Shown in pieces: positions 36,932-45,265 of a stretch of DNA of 64,000 nt. The first letter of the stretch is position 1. Each line of letters begins with the position of its first letter. The position numbers and the translations under genes were made by a program. The notes beneath the pieces are model-generated. The model was given only the letters and a program-made list of their open reading frames with translations. It was not told the DNA's origin and ran no database searches. The DNA is from Deltaproteobacteria bacterium. Lineage in GTDB: Bacteria > Myxococcota > UBA727 > VGSZ01. The stretch spans positions 178,674 to 242,673 of the forward strand of contig JACOUT010000020.1 of assembly GCA_016177705.1 (NCBI GenBank), in the 5' to 3' direction.

Positions 36932-37147
36932 GGTTGCTTCTCCTTTAAGGGACACCTTACGGGGGCCCGAGTGCTTGGACGTCACCGCGAGCTCATAGCT
37001 CGGTCACGGTTCGCCAATCGTCCGTGCTTATGTCACGCGCCGGCCGGCCTGTAACTCCCCCGACGTCGTCCTTTGCCGAGCCCTTACACCCGGATCCGCC
37101 GCCGGCCGTTTGTCCTGGGAAGGCGGCCACTTGGCCGTGGAGGTGGC

Positions 37148-38545
37148 ATGAAGGCGCTCATCCCCTACGCAATTCTCGGGTTCATCGGCGCGGCGGGCGC
37201 CATTCTGGGGCGACCTGCCGGCGGGCTGTCGCGCCCGGACGCGGCGGGGCCGGACGGGCGCCCTCCGGCCCCCGTGCCCACCGCGACGGCCACGTCGTTT
37301 CGGGTCGAGGCCGGCCTGGATCGCACGGTGCAGGCGCGCGCGGGCGGTGACGCCTTCGCGCGGGTCGCCGTCGAAGGCATCGCCGACACCAACGCCAAGC
37401 GCCTGCCGATGTCGCTGACGCTGGTGATCGACCGCTCGGGCTCGATGGCGGGCCGGAAGATGGAGGACGCCAAGCGCGCCGCCACCGCCGCGATCGACGC
37501 GCTCTCGCCGGGCGACCGTGTCAGCGTGGTCAGCTTCGACGACGGCGCCGTCGACCACGGCAGCGCCACCGTCGGGCCGGCCGGCGCCGCCGATCTGGCG
37601 GCACTCAAGGGCGCCATCGGCGCGCTGTTCGGGCGCCACGGCACCGACATGATCGCCGGCCTCGACGTCGGCGGCGCGGCGGCGAGCCGCAGCTACGACG
37701 ACGCGCGGGTCAACCGCCTGCTGTTGCTCTCCGACGGCCGTCCCAACCAGGAGCCGGGCCTGCGCGAGCGCGTGGCCGCGCTCGCCGGGCGCGGCGTGCT
37801 CACCACCACGCTCGGCCTCGGCCAGGACTACAACGAGGATCTGATGGCTGCGCTCGCCGACCAGGGCCGGGGCCACTACTACTTCGTCGACCGCCCCGAG
37901 CAGCTCGCCGCCATCTTCACGGCCGAGCTGTCGAGCCTGTCGTCGATCGTCGCCAAAGAAGCGACCATCGAGCTGACGCCGGCCAAGGGCACGCGCATCG
38001 TCGAGGTCATCGGCTTCGCGTCGCACGCCGACCCGAAGACCGGTGCCGTCACCGTCGCCGCCGGCGACGTCTACGGCGGCCGCGTCACCGACATCCTGGT
38101 GCGCCTGGCGCTCGACGCCGGCACCGACGCGCGCGACGTGCTGTCGGTGCGCGCCAGCGCGAGCGCGCTCGCCACCGGCGCGCGCGAGACGGTGGAGGCG
38201 CGCCTGGCGGCCGGGTTCTCCGGCGACGCCGATGAAGTGGCGCGCTCCGCCGTGCAGAACGTCGCCGTCAAGGTCGAGAAGTGGCGCGCCGCGCAGGCGT
38301 GGGTGGAGGCGAACCGGATGTTCGACAGCAATGACCTGGACGGCGGCAACCGCCTGCTCACGGCCGCGCAGGCGCGCCTCGAGGCGCAATCGCAGGCGCT
38401 CGGCAGCGAGGAGCTGAAGCAGGAGCAGGGCGAGATGGGGCGCTACCAGAAGGACAACAACGATGGCGGCGCCGGCTGGCGCGGCGTCGGCACGCGCGCC
38501 GCCAAGAAGAAGGCGTGGTCGCTCAACAAGGGCAGCGCGTATTGA
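37148..38545 (+). CDS. Membrane-anchored VWA-domain protein
   Basis: A 465-residue protein starting at ATG 37148 (GGAGG four bases upstream). An N-terminal hydrophobic helix (ALIPYAILGFIGAAGAILG) is an anchor or signal. The VWA domain (~90-265) has an intact MIDAS, VIDRSGSMAG, with a later Thr/Asp site (GRHGTDMIAGL) and LLLLSDGRPNQEPG. A beta-sandwich region follows, then a helical C-terminus rich in Gln/Lys. This is the 'Ca-activated chloride channel-like' VWA layout common in delta-proteobacteria. It is probably a periplasmic or surface protein-interaction module. A strong terminator follows the stop. Confidence 0.8.
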   Translation: MKALIPYAILGFIGAAGAILGRPAGGLSRPDAAGPDGRPPAPVPTATATSFRVEAGLDRTVQARAGGDAFARVAVEGIADTNAKRLPMSLTLVIDRSGSMAGRKMEDAKRAATAAIDALSPGDRVSVVSFDDGAVDHGSATVGPAGAADLAALKGAIGALFGRHGTDMIAGLDVGGAAASRSYDDARVNRLLLLSDGRPNQEPGLRERVAALAGRGVLTTTLGLGQDYNEDLMAALADQGRGHYYFVDRPEQLAAIFTAELSSLSSIVAKEATIELTPAKGTRIVEVIGFASHADPKTGAVTVAAGDVYGGRVTDILVRLALDAGTDARDVLSVRASASALATGARETVEARLAAGFSGDADEVARSAVQNVAVKVEKWRAAQAWVEANRMFDSNDLDGGNRLLTAAQARLEAQSQALGSEELKQEQGEMGRYQKDNNDGGAGWRGVGTRAAKKKAWSLNKGSAY

Positions 38546-38558
38546 CCGTTTGCTCTGC

Positions 38559-38596
38559 CGGCCGGGCGCGCGCGCTCGACGCCGCCCGGCCGTTTT
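38559..38596 (+). terminator. Rho-independent terminator after the VWA gene
   Basis: CGGCCGGGCG (38559-38568) and CGCCCGGCCG (38583-38592) form a perfect 10-bp stem, followed directly by TTTT (38593-38596). It separates the VWA gene from the OmpR-type regulator. Confidence 0.8.
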
Positions 38597-38617
38597 CACG
38601 ACGAGGAGGCCCTTGCC

Positions 38618-39379
38618 ATGCTGCGCGACGTGACGTCTGATTCGGCCGTGGCCGCCACCAACACGACCTCGGAGAAGCAGGGTGGGCGGGTGCTCCTCGT
38701 CGAGGACGAAGCGCCCATCCGCGAGGGCCTGTGTGAGCTGTTCCAGAGCCAGGGCTTCGAGGTGATCGCGATCGGCGACGGCCTGGCCGCGCTCGAGCAG
38801 GCGGCCGGCGGCGGCTTCGACGTGGTCGTGCTGGACATCATGCTGCCGGGCATGGACGGCCTCGGCGTGCTCTCCCACGTGCGCTCGCGCGGCGACCACA
38901 CGCCGGTGCTGCTGCTCACCGCCAAGGGCGCCGAGGACGACATCGTCAAGGGCCTCGAGGCGGGCGCCGACGACTACGTGGCCAAGCCCTTCGGCATCCA
39001 CGAGCTCTTGGCGCGCGTGAAGGGGCTGATGCGCCGCGCGCAGCTGCGCGAGCGTGAGCCGAAGAAGATCATCGCGGTGGGCGAGGCGCTCATCGACCTC
39101 GACCAGTTGGTGGTGCGCTCGCCGCACGGCGAGGTCAAGCTGACCGCACGCGAGTGCTCGATCCTCGAGTTTCTGGCGGCGCGCGCCCACCGCCCGGTGG
39201 GTCGAGACGAGCTGTTGGTCGAGGTCTGGGGCTACCGGGACGGCACCATCCAGACACGCACCGTCGACGTGCACATGCAGCAGTTGCGGGCCAAGCTGAA
39301 GGCGGTGCCGGGCGGCGACGAGTGGATCGGCACGGTGCGCGGCCGCGGCTATCGCTTCGAGGGCCCGCTGGCTGGTTGA
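38618..39379 (+). CDS. OmpR/PhoB-family response regulator
   Basis: A 253-residue protein. The receiver domain (~23-140) has the acidic pocket VEDE, the phosphoacceptor Asp in VVVLDIMLPGMDG, LLLTAKG and the KPF lysine (YVAKPFGIHELLAR). The C-terminal winged helix (~155-250) is of the PhoB type (LTARECSILEFLAARAHRPV; TVDVHMQQLRAKLK; GTVRGRGYRFE). It binds DNA after phosphorylation by the histidine kinase encoded 38 bases downstream. A GAGGAGG ribosome site precedes the ATG. Confidence 0.93.
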   Translation: MLRDVTSDSAVAATNTTSEKQGGRVLLVEDEAPIREGLCELFQSQGFEVIAIGDGLAALEQAAGGGFDVVVLDIMLPGMDGLGVLSHVRSRGDHTPVLLLTAKGAEDDIVKGLEAGADDYVAKPFGIHELLARVKGLMRRAQLREREPKKIIAVGEALIDLDQLVVRSPHGEVKLTARECSILEFLAARAHRPVGRDELLVEVWGYRDGTIQTRTVDVHMQQLRAKLKAVPGGDEWIGTVRGRGYRFEGPLAG

Positions 39380-39417
39380 GGGCTGGCGGCGTGGCGGGCA
39401 CGGGCCCGAGGTGACGG

Positions 39418-41250
39418 ATGCGCAAGGGCACGCTGTTGTTGATCGTCGGCGTCGGCGCCCCCGCCTTGTTGTTGGCGGCGGGCTGGATGTTGGCGGCGCG
39501 TCGCGAGGCCGAGGGACGGCAGCGCGAGGCCATGGCGCTGTTGACGCGCTCGGCCGAGGTGGTGCGCCGCGTCGTCGACGGCTCGCTCGAGGAGCTGCGC
39601 CTACGTGAGGACGCGCGCTCCTACGACACCTACAACTACGTCTACCGCCCGCCCGACGTGGTGGCGCTCGGCGACGCGCTGGCGCTCTCGCCGCTGGCGC
39701 GCGATCCGGAAGACCCGCGTGTGGTCGGCTACTTCCAGCTCGATCCGGGCGGGGTGCTCAAGACACCGTATGAGCCCGAGTCGCGCGTGCGCCGCCACCC
39801 GCGCGCCAAGGAGCTGGCCGAGCGCGTGGGCGGCGTCGCCTTCACCGAGTTGCGCGCGCAGGCGCACAGCGCGGGCGCACCGCAGCCCGAGGCGCCGGAC
39901 AACCAGAGCATCGCGGCGCTAAACCAGTTGCAGAACCGCGTCTACGAGGAGCTGCAGCAGGCCGCCACCGAGCCCGACAAGGCCGCCGAGCTGTTCGTCG
40001 GACCGAAGAAGCTGCCGGATACCAGCCGAAACGACGTCGAGTGGGGCCTCGGCACGCGCGGCTACTCGAAGAAGCGCGTCGTCGCCCCACAACCGACCGC
40101 GCCGGTCAAGCAGGCCCGCAGCTCCAACGCCCCCAAGAACAAGGACGCGGGCGACAACGCCGCGGTGGTCGACTACACACCGTTCGTCTTCGACGGCTTC
40201 GGCGACGAGCTGGTGCTCTATCGGCTGGTGTCGTCGGGCGGCAGCCGCAGCGTGCAGGGCGTGCTGCTCGATCGCGGCCAGGTGCTCGACCGCTGGCTGC
40301 CGTCGGTGGTGGAGCGGCAGACGGTGGCGTCGACGCGCCCCACCGTGGTCAAGGTTGGCCACGGCGCCGAGTGCGCGCTGCGCACCAACGCGAGCGACGT
40401 GCTCGAGGGCGCGGAGCTGTGCTACCCGCCCGAGGCGCTCGCCGCCGTCGCCGGCATCCCGCCCACCGAGATCGGCCTGTGGTTCGTGCTCTTGGTGGTG
40501 GTGGCGGCCGCCGCCGTCGTCACCGACCTGGCGGCCAGGCGCGCCGACCAGCTCGCGCGGCAGCGCGGCTCGTTCATCTCCGCGGTGAGCCACGAGCTGC
40601 GCACCCCGCTGACCACGCTGCGCATGCACGCGGAGCTGTTGCGCGACGGCCTGGTATCCAACGAGAAGCGGCACAAATTCCACGACGACATGGTGCAGGA
40701 GAGCGTGCGCCTGTCGCACCTGGTGGAGAACGTGCTCGAGGCCACCCGGCTGGAAGAGGGGCGGCGGCCGCTGCGCGCCTCGCGCGGCAACCTCGGCGAC
40801 ACCGTGCGCGCCATCGCAGCCGCGCAGGCGCCCTTCCTGCAGACCAAGGGCTTCACCATCGAGGTCAGGGCCGGCGACGTCGAGGCGAGCTTCGATCGGC
40901 AGGCGATCGAGCAGGTGGTGGTCAACCTGCTCGACAACGCGGTCAAGTACGCCGCGAGCGGGGAGCGCACCATCACCATCGAGGTAGCCGAGGATGGCGA
41001 CACGGCCGTGCTGCGCGTGCTCGACCGCGGCCCGGGCATCCCCTCGGGTGAGCGCGAGAAGGTGTTCGCCCGCTTCCACCGCGTGCAGCGCCCCGGCGAG
41101 GAGCACGTGGTCGGCACCGGCCTCGGCCTGGCGTTGGTGCGCGAGCTGGCGCAGGCGCACGGCGGCAGCGCTCGGGCCGCGGATCGCGAGGGCGGCGGCT
41201 GCACGCTCGAGGTCCGGCTGCCCAAGGACGTGCCGCTCGCGAACGTGTGA
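39418..41250 (+). CDS. Transmembrane sensor histidine kinase
   Basis: A 610-residue kinase with two membrane helices (LLIVGVGAPALLLAAGWML at ~5-25 and LWFVLLVVVAAAAVVT at ~358-375) flanking a ~330-residue extracytoplasmic sensor that has no recognised fold. The HisKA box is AVSHELRTPLTTL (His ~393). The ATPase has the N-box VVVNLLDNAVKYA, DRGPGIP and GTGLGLALV, all intact. It is the cognate kinase of the OmpR-type regulator directly upstream. The signal is unknown; the sensor includes a Lys/Asn-rich, likely flexible section around residues 225-245. Confidence 0.92.
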   Translation: MRKGTLLLIVGVGAPALLLAAGWMLAARREAEGRQREAMALLTRSAEVVRRVVDGSLEELRLREDARSYDTYNYVYRPPDVVALGDALALSPLARDPEDPRVVGYFQLDPGGVLKTPYEPESRVRRHPRAKELAERVGGVAFTELRAQAHSAGAPQPEAPDNQSIAALNQLQNRVYEELQQAATEPDKAAELFVGPKKLPDTSRNDVEWGLGTRGYSKKRVVAPQPTAPVKQARSSNAPKNKDAGDNAAVVDYTPFVFDGFGDELVLYRLVSSGGSRSVQGVLLDRGQVLDRWLPSVVERQTVASTRPTVVKVGHGAECALRTNASDVLEGAELCYPPEALAAVAGIPPTEIGLWFVLLVVVAAAAVVTDLAARRADQLARQRGSFISAVSHELRTPLTTLRMHAELLRDGLVSNEKRHKFHDDMVQESVRLSHLVENVLEATRLEEGRRPLRASRGNLGDTVRAIAAAQAPFLQTKGFTIEVRAGDVEASFDRQAIEQVVVNLLDNAVKYAASGERTITIEVAEDGDTAVLRVLDRGPGIPSGEREKVFARFHRVQRPGEEHVVGTGLGLALVRELAQAHGGSARAADREGGGCTLEVRLPKDVPLANV

Positions 41251-41327
41251 CGCAGGTACCGTGCGCGTCCGCTCGCCTCCGATCTCCTACCGATGACTGA
41301 GCCGGCGGTCGAATGAGGATTGGCATC

Positions 41328-42086
41328 ATGGGGCAGATCGATCGCAGCCCACGGGAGCGCTCAGACCTGCACGCGGTGCTGGTCGACGGCGACGTGCAGA
41401 GCACGGGGCGCGTCAGTGACATCTCGCGCAGCGGGCTGTTGGTGCGCGGGCCGCTCGGCCTCACCATCGGCCGCAAGCTGTGCGTGGTGAACGTCGTCGA
41501 GGCTATCGAGGCCGACGCGCGGCAAGCGGAGGTGGTGCGCCTCGAAGGCAGCGACGGCGCCGGCCTGCGCTTCCTCGTCGATGGCACGCCGCAGCAGTTG
41601 CCGACGGACGTGCCGCTGCTCTACCTCGCCGAGGCGTGGAACAGCGAGGGCGAATGGCTGGCACCCCTGCCCGAGCCGCCGACGCCAAGCGCGTGCTTCG
41701 CCGTGCGCCCGTCCACCGTCGAGCGCCTGTGGCGCTTCGCCGACCGGGACCTGTCGGCGGGCAGGACGGTGCTGTTCACCAACGAGCTGCGTGCCGCCGG
41801 TGAGCGGGTCGCCGTCGTGCTGGTGCACCCGCGCACCGGCGCCGAGCTCGAGTTGCCGGCGGTGGTGGTGCGGTGCGACCGTGAGCCGCGGCCGTGCGTC
41901 GAGCTCGCGTTCGTCGCCAACGACGTACAGGCGCGCATCGAGGTGGCCTGTTTCGTCGAGACCGGCGAGGTGCGCCCGCGCGCCTTGGCGCGCGCCGCCG
42001 ATCTCGAGATCGAGAACGATCGGCTGCGCGAGCGCATCGCGCGCCTCGAGCAGGCGGTCGCGTGGGCCACCAACAGCGACGAGTGA
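41328..42086 (+). CDS. PilZ-domain protein with two PilZ-like regions and a C-terminal coiled coil
   Basis: About 252 residues. ATG 41328 is preferred (GAGG eight bases upstream); ATG 41313 would add five residues. The first domain shows the PilZ c-di-GMP motifs in order: RSPRERSDL (RxxxR) and, ~25 residues later, VSDISRSGLLV (D/NxSxxG). A second region (~140-215; VLFTNELRAAGERVAVVLVHP.. VVRCDREPRPCVELAFV) looks like a divergent PilZ barrel without the RxxxR motif. The C-terminus is a coiled coil (DLEIENDRLRERIARLEQA). It probably binds c-di-GMP and passes the signal by oligomerisation. It follows the two-component pair on the same strand. Confidence 0.82.
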   Translation: MGQIDRSPRERSDLHAVLVDGDVQSTGRVSDISRSGLLVRGPLGLTIGRKLCVVNVVEAIEADARQAEVVRLEGSDGAGLRFLVDGTPQQLPTDVPLLYLAEAWNSEGEWLAPLPEPPTPSACFAVRPSTVERLWRFADRDLSAGRTVLFTNELRAAGERVAVVLVHPRTGAELELPAVVVRCDREPRPCVELAFVANDVQARIEVACFVETGEVRPRALARAADLEIENDRLRERIARLEQAVAWATNSDE

Positions 42087-42101
42087 CCGTCACGCGGCTG
42101 G

Positions 42102-43865
42102 TTAGGAGCCGGCGCCCCGCGCAGCGGCCAACGGCAAGCGCACGGTGAAGCGAGCGCCCCCGCCGGGCGCGTCGCCCGCCTCGATGACGCCCTCATGGTC
42201 GTGCACGATGCGGTGCGCGAGCGCCAGGCCGAGGCCGGTGCCGCGGCTTCCTTTGGTGGTGACGTAGGGCGTGAACAGCCGCTCGCGCACCTCGGCGGCG
42301 ATGCCCGGCCCGCTGTCGTCCACCGCCAACTCCAGCGTGCTCGGCGGATCACCGACGCGTCGCAGGAACAGGCGCAAGGTGCCCTTGCCGTCCATGGCCT
42401 CCACGGCGTTCTTGATCAGGTTCGTGACCACGATGCCGAGCTGGGTGCGGTCGGCGTCGACCGCGGGCAGCCCCTCCTCGTAGACGCGCTCCACCGTCAG
42501 GCCCTCGGTGTTCGCGTAGAGCGCCACCGCGTGATCGACCAGCTCCGACATGCGCAGCGGCTCGACCTTCTTCTCGGGCAGGCGGGCGAAGCGCGCGAAC
42601 GCGTCCGACAGCTCCTTGAGGCGCATCACCTCTTCCACGACGGCGGTGGCCTGCTCCTCCAGGATGGCGTCGAAGTCGGGGCGGTCGAGCTTGCGCGCTT
42701 TTCGCACCACGTCCATGGCGCCGAGGATGGGCGTGAGCGGGTTCTTCAGCTCGTGCGCCAGGCCGCGCGCGATCTCCTGCCAGGCGGCGACGCGCTCGGC
42801 CTGCAACAGCCGGCCCTGGCCGCGCTCGAGGTCGGCGGCCATGGAGTTGAAGGCGTCGACCAACCGATCGACCTCGCTGTTGCCGCGCCGCGCGTCGACC
42901 GGGATGCGCGCGCTCAGGTCGCCGCTCGCGAGCTTGGCGGCGCCCTGCGCGAGCTGCTCGATGGGCCGCGTCAGCCGCGTGGCGATCAGGGTCCCGAGCA
43001 GCATGGCGAAGGCGATGGAGGCGAGGCCGACGAACACCGCGCGCTGCAGGATGCCGGTGCGCACCTTGACGATGGTCGAGCGATCGAGGCCGACCCACAG
43101 GTGGTGAGTGCCGAGGTCGATAGCGACCAGGTGGAAGCGATCGTCGATCGCCGGGTCGTCCGGGTCGAAGCCCGGTTGGCCGAGAAGCCCGGGTGCACCG
43201 ACGGAGACACAGGCGCGGGCCGCCGCGGTGCGGCTCGACTCGGCGGCCTCGGCCTCGTCGACGCGGCAGAGCGCGAGCACGTCGGCGCCGGTGCGGCCGC
43301 GCATGCGCTCGAGCTGCGGGGCGTCGAGGAAGCGACCTGCCACCACGGTCACCTCGCGCGCGCCGGCGCGACCGGTGGCCCAGCGCTCGATGGCGGGCGA
43401 CGACCCCTCGGGCGTCGGCTCGTCGACGACGTGCAGGCTCTGGCCCTTCTCGGGCCGGTAGCCCTCGAAGTTCGGATCGAGCGCGCCGAACGACGCCGGC
43501 CAATGCCCCGACGACAGGATGGCGCCGTCGGGCCCGAGCACCTTGAGCACCTCGAGCACGCCCTCTTGCAGGCGCGCCTTGGTGCCGAGGAAGCGCGCCT
43601 CGATGCGGCCGCCGAGCAGCGTGCGCGCCACCGGGCCGGTGGCGGCCTCGAGCTCGAAGTCGAGCGTGTCGAGCGTCTGCTCGAGCTCGGTGCGCAGCGC
43701 GTCCGACACGCGGTCGCCGTGCGCCGCCAGGTCGCGCTCGAGGCGCGAGCTGACCTCGGCCATGTGCGAGATGGTCTCGGCGGTGACCGCCAGCGCCACC
43801 GCGAGCAACAGCGCCGCGATCAGCCGGAAGCGCAGCGACGGCGGGATGAGCACGCGCCACGCCAT
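42102..43865 (-). CDS. HAMP-domain sensor histidine kinase (NtrY-like)
   Basis: A 587-residue membrane kinase. Helix 1 (FRLIAALLLAVALAVTAETI) and helix 2 (VFVGLASIAFAMLLGTLIA, ~275-295) enclose a ~240-residue periplasmic sensor. The HAMP domain (RLTRPIEQLAQGAAKLASGD) is followed by HisKA with LAHELKNPLTPI (His ~371), N-box VTNLIKNAVEAMDG, DDSGPGI and GTGLGLALAHRI. The 'HELKNPL' phosphoacceptor and the overall order are typical of NtrB/NtrY kinases that partner sigma-54 activators. Its ATG overlaps the TGA of the preceding binding-protein-like gene, so the two are translationally coupled. The likely partner is the NtrC-type regulator at 47965-49317. Confidence 0.92.
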   Translation of the reverse strand: MAWRVLIPPSLRFRLIAALLLAVALAVTAETISHMAEVSSRLERDLAAHGDRVSDALRTELEQTLDTLDFELEAATGPVARTLLGGRIEARFLGTKARLQEGVLEVLKVLGPDGAILSSGHWPASFGALDPNFEGYRPEKGQSLHVVDEPTPEGSSPAIERWATGRAGAREVTVVAGRFLDAPQLERMRGRTGADVLALCRVDEAEAAESSRTAAARACVSVGAPGLLGQPGFDPDDPAIDDRFHLVAIDLGTHHLWVGLDRSTIVKVRTGILQRAVFVGLASIAFAMLLGTLIATRLTRPIEQLAQGAAKLASGDLSARIPVDARRGNSEVDRLVDAFNSMAADLERGQGRLLQAERVAAWQEIARGLAHELKNPLTPILGAMDVVRKARKLDRPDFDAILEEQATAVVEEVMRLKELSDAFARFARLPEKKVEPLRMSELVDHAVALYANTEGLTVERVYEEGLPAVDADRTQLGIVVTNLIKNAVEAMDGKGTLRLFLRRVGDPPSTLELAVDDSGPGIAAEVRERLFTPYVTTKGSRGTGLGLALAHRIVHDHEGVIEAGDAPGGGARFTVRLPLAAARGAGS

Positions 43866-45265
43866 CAGCGGCCCCCCGCGAAGTAGGCGTCGAACAGCAA
43901 GGGCACGCCGTCTTCGCGCAGCACCACGCCGCGCAGGTCGGGGTCGACCGTGTACCAGCGATCGGCGGTGAGCAGCGGGATGGCGAGCCCGGCGTCCATC
44001 CAGGCGCGCTCGAGGCCGAGGGCGGCGGCGACGCGCTCGTCCTGCGAAGCCGACAGGAGCTGCGGATCGGAGAGCGCGCGCTGCACCGCGGGATCGCCCA
44101 CCAGGTCCTTGCGCCTGCCCGCGAGCGACAGGAGCGCGAGCGCAGGGTCGCGCGTTGGCGGGCGCCAGCGCAGGAGCTCGAGGCCGCCCTTGGCGTCGTC
44201 GGCGGCGCTGGCGCGCTCGATGTCGGCGAGGCGGCCGCGGTTTCGCAGGATCACCGCCAAGCGCTCGACCACGCCGTCGACCAGCGCGTCGCCCTCCTCG
44301 CGAAGGAGCAGCACGCGCGGCGCGTCGGGCGGCAAGCGGGTGAGCGCCAGCGGCGCCAACCGCTCGGGGCCCTGTGGCTCGGGCAGCGGCCGCGCCGGCG
44401 CCACGCCGGGCGGCAACAGCCCCTCGGCAGCGGCGCCGCGGCCCTGAGCGTAGGCGGCGGCCAGCAAGTCGGCGCGCAGCGCCTGACGGAAGCCGCGCGC
44501 GCCGAACGCGGCGTCGTCGAGGCCGAGCACGTCGGCGCGCTTGGCCTCGGCGCTCTGCAAGAGGAGCACGACGTCGGGGAAGGGCGCGAGCAGCGTTCCC
44601 GCGCCTTTGACGTCGGCGCCGCCCGCCACCAGGTCCGCGCGCGCGCCGGGAGCCGCCAGCTCAATCGACCCGAGCAGCGCAGGCGGCCCGAAGGCGCCGT
44701 TGCGCCAACGCAACAGCCCGGGGCCGACCAGCGTGTACGAGCCGGTCGGTCCTGCTTGCGGCGTGCGCAGCGCGCAGCCGGCGAGCAGCTCGGGCACGGG
44801 GCCGACTGGCGCCGAGAAGCGCAGCGTGACGTCGCCTTGCGCCGCGGTGACGTCGACGGTGACGCCGCGCGCGCGCAGGACGTCGGCCGGCCAGCTGGCG
44901 GTGCCGTCGCCTCTCAGGCAGCGCGCCAGCGCGTCGCCCACCTGCACCGGCTGCGCTTCCACGCCGACCTTCCAGATCTTGCCGCCCTCCTGCGACGTCA
45001 GCTCGGTGACGACCGACGAGCGCCAGCGCGGGAAGCCCTTCAAGGTCGGGCGCGCCAAGCGCTCGGCGGCACCGTCGACGGTGACGCTCTCGAGGATGGG
45101 TGCGTAGACGTGCGCCTCCGCCGTCGGACCGACCAGCTCGACCGGCAGCGCCAACGTCAGCTTGCCGCCGGGCGCCGGCAGCCGACGCGCGTGTGCGGTG
45201 CCGGCGGCGAGCCCGCCGGCCAAGCACGAGAGCGCGACGAGCGCGCGCGCGGAGGTCGGCGTCAC
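43865..45265 (-). CDS. Exported peptide-binding-protein-like (SBP_bac_5-related, degenerate) protein
   Basis: A 466-residue protein from GTG 45265, which overlaps the stop of the upstream gene (GTGA). The signal peptide is ALVALSCLAGGLAAGTAHA. The mature protein follows the plan of family 5 peptide/nickel-binding proteins in a worn form: GGKLTLALPVELVG, later VYAPILESV, a 'RQALRADLLAAAYAQG..LPPG' segment, RWRPPTRDPALALL, and a C-terminal AIPLLTADRWYTVDP. No ABC transporter genes are present. The 4-bp overlap with the downstream histidine kinase suggests a sensory role, delivering a ligand signal to the kinase rather than transport. The family match is by eye and moderately sure. Confidence 0.65.
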   Translation of the reverse strand: MTPTSARALVALSCLAGGLAAGTAHARRLPAPGGKLTLALPVELVGPTAEAHVYAPILESVTVDGAAERLARPTLKGFPRWRSSVVTELTSQEGGKIWKVGVEAQPVQVGDALARCLRGDGTASWPADVLRARGVTVDVTAAQGDVTLRFSAPVGPVPELLAGCALRTPQAGPTGSYTLVGPGLLRWRNGAFGPPALLGSIELAAPGARADLVAGGADVKGAGTLLAPFPDVVLLLQSAEAKRADVLGLDDAAFGARGFRQALRADLLAAAYAQGRGAAAEGLLPPGVAPARPLPEPQGPERLAPLALTRLPPDAPRVLLLREEGDALVDGVVERLAVILRNRGRLADIERASAADDAKGGLELLRWRPPTRDPALALLSLAGRRKDLVGDPAVQRALSDPQLLSASQDERVAAALGLERAWMDAGLAIPLLTADRWYTVDPDLRGVVLREDGVPLLFDAYFAGGR

